Assembly (NCBI RefSeq): GCF_036588685.1
Contig: NC_086375.1
Span: 43,431,270 to 43,495,269 of the forward strand
Direction: 5' to 3'
Source: Mytilus trossulus
Lineage: Eukaryota > Mollusca > Bivalvia > Mytilida > Mytilidae
DNA: 64,000 bases
Under the pieces are notes generated by a model. The model worked only from the letters and a program-made list of their open reading frames with translations, did not search any database and was not told the origin of the DNA. How positions within the stretch are numbered: position 1 is the stretch's first letter; every line of letters starts with the position of its first letter. The translations under genes were made by a program, and so were the position numbers. Of this stretch, positions 11,650-23,600 are shown in pieces.

Positions 11650-14600
11650 ATTCTCTTGATAGAAATGCATCACTGACCTGTTTTGTTGTTAGAAAGATGT
11701 CCGGTGAAACTTGTTATGATTTTGAAACATTAAAGGTTTCTTCTCCAAGAGAGGATGTTGCTCATGTTGAACTTAACAGACCAGACAGACTAAATGCTAT
11801 GAACATTGCATTTTGGAGGTTATTATATAAATAAGTCTTTATGCATGCAAATAATTCATTATACTTTTTTGTGATGAAACCAAAAAACCCCAGGTTAACA
11901 TGCTTAACCTGAAAATACCTTATATGGGAAGCATTTAGTTTTTCAGATTCATTGCTTATTAACTTATTGTAAACCAAATATTTTTATTTGTAAACATAAA
12001 GGCCGAGTATGGAATTTGTGTCTGAATTTTTACCAAATCTATACATCATAATCAAGGTTCTTTGAAATTTGATATCAAGCTGCATGTTAGCCTGCTATAC
12101 TGTTTGATACATTTTTACACCAAATTTCTTTAAGCAGAATCATGAGTGAACAATATAACACTTTGTTTAATTCATGTAGTCATATTTAAAAAAAATATGA
12201 ATTAGAATACCTGCAATATAAACTATTTTTTTATGAGTTTTTACAGGTATTATTGGGCCCAAGAGTGGTGCTTAAAAGAAGCGTTAAAACACCATAAAAT
12301 CAAAATCAAATCTAGTCATCATTTTTAACATATGAAAGAAATGGTGTTCTTTGGTTTAATTTTATTTAAATCCTAAGATTATATCTGGCTATCATGATAA
12401 GTCATATTTAGCAAGTTTTATGCCAGTTACTTTTCATTCAGTTTTGGTTAATGAAATGCTGAACAGTTTGTAAATATAGAATATATTTACTTAGTCATTA
12501 TGTTCTGTTTTACAAGTCAAGAGTTATTACCCCTTGTAACAGATAACAATGTTGAAATTCAAACCTTAATTCCTGAAATACACTTGCTGAAGATAAATCT
12601 TCTTGATCTTTGTAGAGAATGCAGAGAATGCTTCCAAAAATTAGCAATAGATAAGAACTACAGAGTGATAATAGTGTCTGGAGCAGGCAGATTGTTTACA
12701 GCAGGTGAGAAAAATGTAAAATGGCAGATGCAGATCCAGGATTTTTGAAAAGGGGGGAGGTCCCCTAACTAGGCAATGTTTGGGGAAAGACATGTAAACA
12801 GTCTATGTATTGCGCCATATATGTAGTTTCAAAAAGGGGGCCAGGTTCCACTGCCCTCTTCCTAAATCTACCTCTGATATGTTGAAACACTGTTTGGTTA
12901 TCATTTTAGTTGATTAAGCAATCCTCTGGTTTAGTTGATATGATAAAATATTTAAGTAAGAATTCAATTTATATAAATAATAAAATTCAAAGACATTTGA
13001 TTATAAAGTTCTGCATAAAGATACTGATAGAAGATAGAACTACATGAATGAGGTGAATTAATCTTATTCTGCCAATTCATTTATTTTTGTGGGCACAATT
13101 TTCCTGGATTGATGAAAACTTGCATTTTCTTGGCCAAAGTCTACATACAACAACATTGAAAACTTGCTGTTCATCAAACATTTAAATTCATGTTTCACCT
13201 GTACCCATGAAATCAACCAAAAAAAGGTATCCAACGAAAATAATGATGATTCCACAGTGTTATACAATGTAATTAAAAAAAATCATATATTAGGCCACTT
13301 TTTTTTTATTAGTTGGTTTACGGGATTCTTCTTAAAAAAGGAAGGGTAGGAGGTCGAAAAAAAAATAAAAATAAAAACAATGAAAAAATGTAGGGTAGGA
13401 GGTCGAAAAATAAATAAAAATAAAAATTGGAATTAATACTGGTTTTTTTTAACCAAAAATGGAGAGAAACAAACAATGACATTACTCTATATAATAGTAA
13501 TATAATCGCTGGAGTATATACACTCAAAAATGAGTCCACTCCTTGACGGGAAGATAGATAGATAGATATGATAGTATTATGCATTTTGTACTTAACATGA
13601 ATGCAGATCGTTTCATAATTTGGTATTGATTCTTGCTGTTTCAATTTAAATTTAATGTGTTACAAGGAGTCCAATGTCAATGTAGATTGATGAAACCATG
13701 TCCCTGATGAAAGGGAAGTGTCTTTACCAATTGCATTTCTCTTTGTTCTGTGTATTTATTTATCAAATTTAGATCAAGGAGTGACAAAATTCCTCATAAC
13801 AAAATACAATCTTATTGAGGAAATACCATATGCGCTCTGCATGTCATATACCTTCATGTGGTACATGAAAACATGTCCTTCTTAGGTTTTTATGCTATTT
13901 TACACTGCTATTAATAAAGTATAAGCATGTGGTACATGAAAACATGTCCTTCTTAGGCTTTTTATGCTATTTTACACTGCTATAAATAAAGTATAAGCTT
14001 ATATCTCGAAGTGTTCTGGGATTGTCCCTTTTTATAAATGTTGAAGTGATTTTAATTGTCAGGCATTCTAATACAGTAATACATGTTCTGATTTTGTGTT
14101 GGGATCTTGTCCACCATTTCCCATCTCTGTTCCATTAAATCTTAATGGGTACGGTGGGATGGTATTTAGGTATTTATATAATAAGGCCAATTAATCAGAC
14201 ACCCATCCCTGGCAGCAAGTTAAAAGATTCTTCCCTTAAGTGACGTCTGGCAAGGCTATTTAAAACAAATCTTGGATGCCAGAAAGCCTTGCCAGACGTC
14301 ATAATTATTTGTACCTCATATATGTAATGACAAATGCAGCTCAATCCTCAAGAAACTAAAACAACCCCTTTCGACGGGTTTCAGACTTTCTGATCAACAC
14401 TTTAACCAAAGTTGACCCGCCGTCAACCTCACTGACAGTCTAAAACAGGGTTTCAAATTAGCGGTTGTTCGACCTTTTAAACCAAACTTCCCAAACCATC
14501 TCAAAAATAATTTTCATTTTTATTATTCATGACTGCGATGTTTATTTTGTTCAACCGTTAAGATTTACACCGAAAATCTCCAAGGCAACAATATTAAAAT

Positions 14601-17600
14601 CGTATCTGGTCCTCCATTTCAACTTCTGAAGCAAGGTTGTCGGCTCTCCGAACTTTCCCGAAGTCCTGCGTGTAACATTGATTGCCGAGTTTATGAGCTT
14701 CGGTCCTTGCTTGGAAGTTGCCTCCATTTTCAACTGGTTCCTTTTCACCGCATTAAATCATGATGAAACGTTGACTGAACAGGGAACCGCCTTTCAACTG
14801 GTTCCTTTTCACCACATTAGATCATCATGAAACGTTCACTGAACAGGGAACCGCACGGGATTTCGAGAGTATTCCGACTGGAAGAAGAAAGACCGATCTT
14901 TTTTAATCATGTTTTTATTTTTATTTGTACTTCTTCAAACAGAAAAAGGTCGGCGGAATTAAAAAAAAATCTTCAAAATCGTTTTTATTTTTATTTCAAT
15001 ATCGTGAAAAACAGGGTCGGCGGATCCGTAAACCAACTAATAAAAAAAAAGTGGCCTTACATATATATACATGTAATAGATAAAAGCATGTTTCCTTTAT
15101 TGTATAGGATTGGATTTGATGGATATGGGTGATGTCATGCCAACAGGAAATGATGTTGCAAGAAAATGCTTTCAAATGAGACCAAAAATTGAAGAATATC
15201 AAGAATCTTTTACATCTATAGAAAAGGTCTGTAAAATACATGCTAAATTCACTCAGTTTCAAAGTAACAAGCTTTTCCTAACACTAGTATATACCAGTAG
15301 GGGATTATTAAAGGAACCAAAATAGTAAAACAAATATATAGGTCAATGTGCTTGTTTACCAGTTATTAGCCATTGAAATTTTGGCAGGAAAATATTTTCT
15401 CTTGATTTTCATAGCTTCATCATTGACAAGTTTAAGTTCTCAAAAACTATTAAAAATAACAACGATTTTATCAGACTTTTACAGATGGCTTATAATTATA
15501 CATGTGACAGTTTTGTAAAAGAAAAAAAATGGGGGTCAATGGGCAAAATTTTGAAGGAATTCAAATGGGTAAAACTAGAGGATTCTGAAAAATATGACAA
15601 AAATCCTTAAACATGACAAGCGAACATCCTTAATAGTGTTTGAGAAAAAAGAAAAGGTTTGTATGTAAACATGACTCTCACCTAAAATTGGTAACTCCTA
15701 TATTACCTTAAACATTAATCCTGAAATCTGTAAATTGTATGGGTATAAGCTATAGATGATTCGTTTGGTCAAGTTTAGAATATTTTTCTATCTTAGGTTT
15801 CTTGGATTAGTTATTCTTAAAATATATACAATGTTGAAAGAGATATGTTGGAATACAGTCATATTTTTTTTTCAAACCAACTGCAGAAAGTAATCTTTTT
15901 TTTAATATGCAAATGCATGTAAGCACACTCTAGTATCATTATGCATAGGTCACATCATCCATTTCATGTGTAACTGACTTTTTAAGGTTGATCTTTTGAT
16001 AAACATTCCACTATATTTGACTTAATTCCAACTTTTCATTTTTATGCCCCATTTATGGGCATTATGTTTTCTGGTCTGTCCTGCTTCAGGTTAAAGTTTT
16101 TGGTTGAGGTAGGTTTTTTTTTAATTATAAGTTCAATCAACTTGAAAGTTAGTACACATGTTCCCTATGATATGATCTTGGTAATTTGTTTGCCAAATCA
16201 GAGTTTAATGCATTTTCAGGGTCCACTGAACATAGAAAATGAAAGTGCGGATGGGGCATCCGTGTACTAGGGACACATTATTTTTTAAAGATATAAAATA
16301 AGGTGGATTGTTAAGTGCCAGTCTTTGTAAGAATTAAGGTAAACATGATTAGAAAAAAACCACCGAGCTAATCATGCTATTAAATATTAACCATCATCCT
16401 GAGTTATAAAGTATTAGTCTTTTGTTTGTGTGTGTCTGGTAAATATCAAATAACTTGGTTAAAATGATAGCAAATTACAGAGTTATCTCCCCTTATTCGT
16501 TAATTTCTAATGCAATTCATCCAAATTGTAACTTTTATTACCAGAACATAAAATGCAAATGAATGTTATTGTTGTGCATAACTACATATTATGAACTGAA
16601 ATTAATATCAAATTGGATGGTTTTTTTTGGGTCATGTTTTCACCACTGCCTGATTCCTAGGCAGACTGGCACTTAAGTAGTTAAGATGAATATCAGTATG
16701 TATTTTAGTGTCCAAAACCTGTCATTGCTGCAGTACATGGTGGTTGTATTGGTGGAGGTGTTGACCTAACATCTGCTTGTGACATCAGATACTGTACACA
16801 GGATGCATGGTTTCAAATTAAGGTGAGTAAATCCAATATGCTTAACACATTTATTCATCATGGTTATGTTCATATGGTTGTTGAAAAAAGACATATATAT
16901 GAAAACTTGTTGATTGGCTGTATACTGTGGATTCTTTTTTATTTGTGGTATACCAATTTTCGTGGGTTTCGTGGGTCACAGCGATCCACGAATTTAAGAA
17001 TTCAACGAAGAATAGTCCTGATAAATTTGTATGGAGTTGGATGTTTATTTCCGGTTATGTTATGCAGTTCTAGTAAAGTGTTGACTAGCGTTAAACATTG
17101 TAACAAAACACGTGTTTTTTATTGAAAGAAGATACAAGTATCTTAATTAAATCAATAATAAATATATCGAATATCAGTGATAATTTACTTTTTTAAATTG
17201 ATTAAAACTTCATAGAAAATAACTGCAAGTTGATAATTACCGTGGTTTAATAGTGATTGAAAATCAATGGGATTAAGTACGGGGATATTGTTTATGACAG
17301 GAACATTTATTTTCACACCTTGTACTTATATGACTGTTTATTATATCGTGATTAGGGAAATGAGCTTTCAATCATAAAGTTTTGATTGCATTATAGAATT
17401 CCGACAAGCATTTATAAATTGTAAAACAAACAAATACTTAGTTGTCTTTTTCCATTATTGTGATAGAAGTTTTTAATGAACACTTTAACCTAAAATGACC
17501 AAGCGAGGATTTTGACAATTCAAAACTTTTTCAATGAATTCCTCCTTTTTAGTTTTTTTATTATTATTGATCAAACCAAGGAGGTTATATGATCTCCTTA

Positions 17601-20600
17601 ATCAAAAAGAAATCCACGAATTACGTATCTGAATTTTTTTTTTGTAATCAGCGATCCACGAATTTACGTATACCACGAAACGTCTTATTTTCTCTATCCA
17701 CGAAAATTGATACCCACGAAAATAAATGAATCCACAGTACATGTTTTCTGTCCCAGAATTTTAATTGGTATATTACTTTATACCTAGAATTCTTAAACTT
17801 GGTAGTGTGGTGACTTATGACTAGAAAATATATGCTATGTATGCATTAGAAATTTTGTAAAAGTAAACAGTCCAGCGCTATGATTATATTAAATTTTTGT
17901 TACAGTTTCCAAAATGTTTACATCAATTGATTTCAAATTTTGCTGTTATAAAGATAGTTTCATATTTAATAGAAGGAAATCTCTTATATAAAGAAATTTA
18001 TAAATTGGTATACCTGTACTCTATAAGAGATTCCCCATGTTTAAATTGACAGAAACTGACCATCTATTTATTTTGTATGTTATTTTTTTTTAAATTCAGG
18101 AGATAGATGTAGGATTGACAGCAGATGTTGGCACATTACAGAGGTTACCTAAGATAATTGGAAATGATAGCTTGGCAAGAGAATTATGTTATACTGCTAG
18201 AAAATTCCATAGTGATGAGGCAAAAGAAATAGGTTTTGTCAGGTAAAACTGTCTTCTATTATCCATTGTGGATTAAGTTGTTTTTTTTGTGGGTAAACAT
18301 TTTGTGTGATATTAGCAAAACTTACATGTTCATGGATATTTCATTTTTATACGACTGCAAAATTTGAAAAAAATTTCGTTGTATATTGCTATCACTTTGG
18401 CGTCGTCGTCCGAATACTTTTAGTTTTCGCACTCTAACTTTAGTAAAAGTGAATAGAAATCTATGAAATTTTAACACAAGGTTTAGGACCACAAAAGGAA
18501 GGTTGGTATTGATTTTGGGAGTTTTGGTCCTAAAATTTTAGGAATTAGGGGCCAAAAAGGGCCCAAATAAGCATTTTCTTGGTATTCGCACTATAACTTT
18601 AGTTTAAGTTAATAGAAATCAATGAAATTTTGTCACAAGGTTTATGACCACAAAAGAAAGGTTGGGATTGATTTTGGGAGTTTTGGTTTCAACAGTTTAG
18701 GAATAAGGGGCCAAAAAAGGGCCCAAATAAGCATTATTCTTGGTTTTCGCACAATACCTTTAGTTCAAGTAAATAGAAATCAATGAAATTTAAACCCTCT
18801 ACTTGCTGACTTGTTTCTTTATTATTATGAGGCTGACTTCATGCAGGAACTTCTTAGGAAGAAAGATAAAAAGTTAGCAATATCCTTTAACTCTACTTTC
18901 CACTATGTAGATGACGTTCTTTCACTAAACAATTCAAAATTTGGTGACTATGTGGAACGCATCTATCCCATCGAATTGGAGATAAAGGATACTACAGATA
19001 CAGTTAAGTCAGCTTCATATCTTGATTTACATCTAGAAATTAACAATGAGGGTCGGTTGAAGACAAAACTTTACGACAAAAGAGATGATTTCAGCTTTCC
19101 AATTGTGAACTTTCCATTTCTAAGTAGCAACATTCCAGCAGCACCTGCATACAGGGTATATATCTCTCAGTTGATATGATATTCCCGTGCTTGCATTTCC
19201 TATCATGATTTTCTTGATAGAGGGTTACTGCTCACAAGGAAGCTATTAAATCAAGAGTTCCAAATGGTGAAGTTGAAATCATCCCTTCGCAAATTTTACG
19301 GACGCCATCATGAGTTGGTTGACCGTTATGGAATAACCGTTTCACAAATGATATCGAATATGTTCCTTACGTCGTTACTACAATCCCCTTCCCTTTCATG
19401 AATTTGACCTACCGAATTAGACTATTTACCGGATTTGTAATCACATAAGCAACACGACGGGTGCAGCATGTGGAGCAGGATCTGTTTACCCTTCTGGAGC
19501 ACCTGAGATCACCCCTAGTTTTTGGTGGGGTTCGTGTTGTTTATTCTTTAGTTTTCTATGTTGTGTCATGTGTACTATTGTTTTTCTGTTTGTCTTTTTC
19601 ATTTTAGCCATGGCGTTGTCAGTTTGTTTTAGATTTATGAGTTTGACTGTCCCTTTGGTATCTTTCGTCCCTCTTTTAAACACAATGTTTATGACCACAA
19701 AAGGAAGGTTTGTAATGATTTTGGGAGTTTAGGACCCAACAGTTCAGGAATTAGGGGCCAAAAAGGGACCCAAATAAGCATTTTTCTTGGTTTTAGCACC
19801 ATAACGTTAGTATAAGTAAATAGAAATCTATGAAATTTAAACACAAGGTTTATGACCATAAAAGGAAGGTTGGTATTGATTTTGGGAGTTTTGTCCCAAC
19901 AGAATAAGGGGCCCACAGGGTCCAAAATTAAACTTTGTTTGATTTCATCAAAATTAAATAATTGGGGTTCTTTGAAATGCCGAATCTAACTGTGTATGTA
20001 GATTCTTAACTTTTGGTCCCGTTTTCAAATTGGTCTACATTAAGGTCCAAAGGGTCCAAAATTAAACTTAGTTTGATTTTGACAAAAAATGAATCGGTTG
20101 GGTTCTTTGATATGCTGAATCTAAAAATGTACTTAAATTCTTGATTATTGGCCCAGTTTTCAAGTTGGTCCAAATTGGGGTCCAAAATTAAACTTTGTTT
20201 GATTTCATCAAATATTGAATAAATGGGGTTCTTTGATATGCCAAATCTAACTGTGTATGTAGATTTTTCATTTTTGGTCCTGTTTTCAAATTGGTCTACA
20301 TTAAAGTCCAAAGGGTCCAAAATTAAACTTAGTTTGATTTTAACAAAAATTGAAATGTTAGGGTTCTTTGATATGCTGAATCCAAACATGTACTTAGATT
20401 TTTGTTTTTGGGCCCAGTTTTCAAGTTGGTCCAAATCAGGATCTAATATTATTATATTAAGTATTGTGCAATAGCAAGTCTTTTCAATTGCACAGTATTG
20501 CGCAATGGCAAGAAATATCTAATTGCACAATATTGTGAAATAGCAATTTTTTTTTATTAGAGTTATCTTTCTTTGTCCAGAATAGTAAGCAAGAAATATC

Positions 20601-23600
20601 TAATCGCACAATATTGTGCAATAGCTAGATTTTTTTTTAATTGCAGTTATCTTTCTTTGTCCAGAATCAACTTAAATCTTTGTTATATACAATATACAAT
20701 GTATATTCACTTTTTACTACCAACTGTTAAATTAAAATAATCTTTACCATTCAGTGGTAACAAGCAGTTTTTTTTACATCTTAATATTTTATGATGTATT
20801 TAAATGAGTAGTTATTGTTGCAAACTCCATTAGAAATTTTAATTGAGATTAGTTTTGGAATAAGGGAAAGGGGGATGTGATTAAAAAAATTGGGTTCAAT
20901 TTTTCTCATTTGAAATTTCATAAATAAAAAGAAAATTTCTTCAAACATTTTTTTGAGAGGATTAATATTCACAGCATAGTGAATTGTTCTAAGAGAAAAC
21001 AAAAATTTTAAGTTCATTAGAACACATTCATTCTGTGTCAGAAACCTATGCTGTGTCAACTATTTAATCACAATCCAAATTTAGAGCTGAATCCAGCTTG
21101 AATGTTGTGTCCATACTTGCCCCAACCGTTCAGGGTTCAACCTCTGCGGTCGTATAAAGCTACGCCTTGCGGAGCATCTGGTTTGGTTTTGCCAAAGTCT
21201 ACATAGAAGTCTATAGAAAATTTATTATTCGTTGAACATTTAATTTAGTGGTTCACCTGAACCTATGTAATCCACATGAAAAAATTTATCCAACGTATGA
21301 TAATAAATCCATAGTTTTCTGACGTGAAAAGAACAATCTTTTATTATCTTATATCAATAGCAAGTGAAATAAATTTGTATTTGTCTCATTCCAAAAAAAT
21401 GTTACCAGAGTGATATATGGATTGTACTATTCACAGTTCCATCAATGCCAAATGTTAACTTTTCTGTTTAGGTGCATTTCAGAATTATAATTACAAGTAT
21501 TTATGATAGATAATTGTAATGTGTTAAAAATATTCACATTACTTTCATGGGTTTCTATTACACACAAGAAAAGCAATGTCATTTCTTGTTTGTTTATCTA
21601 AAATATCTGTAAAGTTTGATTTACGTAACACAAATTGGAAAAACTGAATTATAAAACATGTAAATATCAGCTAATAACTATTGAAAACATTTTGTTTTCC
21701 TTTGCAGTCGTATCTTCCCTGACAAAGCTGCTATGATTAATGCTGCAATAGAACTAGCATCATTGATTGCTAGTAAAAGTCCAGTGGCAGTACAAGGGAC
21801 CAAAGTTAGTATGGTCTATTCCAGAGACCATTCTGTTCCTGAAGGACTCGCTCATATAGTAAGTTATTTCTAAAATGGCCTCAGGTTAATTAAACCTGCT
21901 TGACTTGTGAACATGCTGAAATTGTGCTAAAAATGGGCTTAAATTTTTAGGTGTTACACAACTTTTCAAACATTAAGAATATTTAAGTAGATTTTAGGTC
22001 AAAAGAAGGCATTCTTTATTTGTTTCCAAAAATTACATAATTTTGATTGAATTAATGAGTAGGAAAAGAAGCAATAAAATATTTTTAGAAGGAATTGTTT
22101 TCAACAAGACAAATGCTAATAGAAATTTGTTAGTTGGTTCTCACCAGTACTCTATATAAACAAAATAAAAACTATGTGTGTTTACATAATTGTGTCCACT
22201 CAATTTGAAAATTTTCTTCTTCTGGACACCATAAATATAAAGCACTAGTACTAATTAAATTAATACATGTAGTTAATTAAAGAGTAGATGACCAGATTCA
22301 CGATGTTTAATAACTGCAACCGGTATTTAAAAAAAAAAACAGGTATCATATTTTGAAATAATTCTTTATTTAAACTGTTCTGATCAGTTATATACCTTGA
22401 ATGTATCCATCAGCTGGCGATATAACTTTTTGTTTGTACTGATGAATGATACATGAATGGTAAAATTGTGATTCAGAAAATTTAAAAAAAGAATCACTTT
22501 GGATGAACAGTCCTAGTTTTCTAATTCATAGGTGACTTTTGATGCCCAACCTAGGGGCATTATGTTTTTCGGTGTGTGCTTTCATTCACCTATACCGTCT
22601 GTCTGTACTTCCATTTGTCCCGCTTTAGGTTAAGGACATATGATACAGTTACAGGGGAGGTAATGACGTTGCTAACGTAAAATGTTATTTTCGCAATGTC
22701 AAACTGTGACATATCGGGAAAAGATTCCTTATTCATCTGAAATTTCATTGAAACTGATTTGAATTGAAAAGGAGTTCATGGACCCCTATTTTTCAATACT
22801 GCAATTTGTTTCATTTTGCAGGAAGATGATGTGACCCAAATTTTATAAAACTGTAAATAGAGGATTTTTTTAAATTTTGATAAACATGCTGCAAAAAATT
22901 ATGTTTTTTCCTTATTTCATGAACATTTGATAAACATGAGTTATTTCTGAATAAAAAATACATAATTTTTAGGATACTTATAAAATACAGAAATTACCGA
23001 TTATTTAACAAAAAACAATTTGTGTTTATCTTTTATAACAAAAAAGTTTCATCTTTCTTTCGAAAAAGAAATTACGGCATCAAATCTGAATTTTGAGCAA
23101 TTATACAAAATTTCGACCTCATTTACTCAAAAAGTAGCACATGAAGGTATATTTTTTTATTACATATTTCATTTAATCAGGTAAAAAATTGCCCATATGC
23201 AAATTTTCATGAACTTGTAAATACAGGATCAAAACTGTATCGTATGCCCTTAAAGTTTTAGGTCAAAGTAGTTTTTGATGAAGTTGATGTCCAATCATCT
23301 TGAAACTTAGTACACATGTTCCCTATGATATAATCTTTCCAGGTTTAATGCCAAATTACAGTATTGACCCCCAGTTTTAAGGTCCACTGAATATAGAAAA
23401 TGATAGTATGAGTGGGGCATCTGTGAACTTTGGAGACGTTCTTGAAAATATATTCTTATTTTATATTTTATATTTTATAAACTTATGTTACAATAATGAC
23501 ACTATTCTATTTTAGGCTTTATGGAACCAGGCAATGCTACAGAGTGAAGATGTAATGAAATCTGCAGAAGCAATGATGCAAAAGAAAGAACCAAAATTTT

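Larger units (their letters stand above)
13292..15057. mobile_element. 1.77-kb transposon with 32-bp perfect terminal inverted repeats
   Basis: AGGCCAC, nine T and ATTAGTTGGTTTACGG (13292-13323) are matched exactly in inverse at 15026-15057. Just inside, both ends carry related A-rich blocks around GGTCGAAAAA / GGTCGGCGGA and AAATAAAAATAAAAAC. The interior holds a 71-bp tandem duplication (13855-13996), a 17-bp-arm hairpin (14241-14301), a short minus-strand frame (14551-14748) and a 64-bp tandem duplication (14728-14854). No transposase is recognised. I could not find a convincing target duplication. It lies inside an ECH1 intron (12705-15107) and ends only about 50 bases before the exon at 15108. 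Confidence 0.8.

Noticed and set aside
14827-15132. Plus-strand frame overlapping the right end of the TIR element
   Set aside because: It crosses the transposon terminus into ECH1 exon 15108-15226 in the wrong frame.
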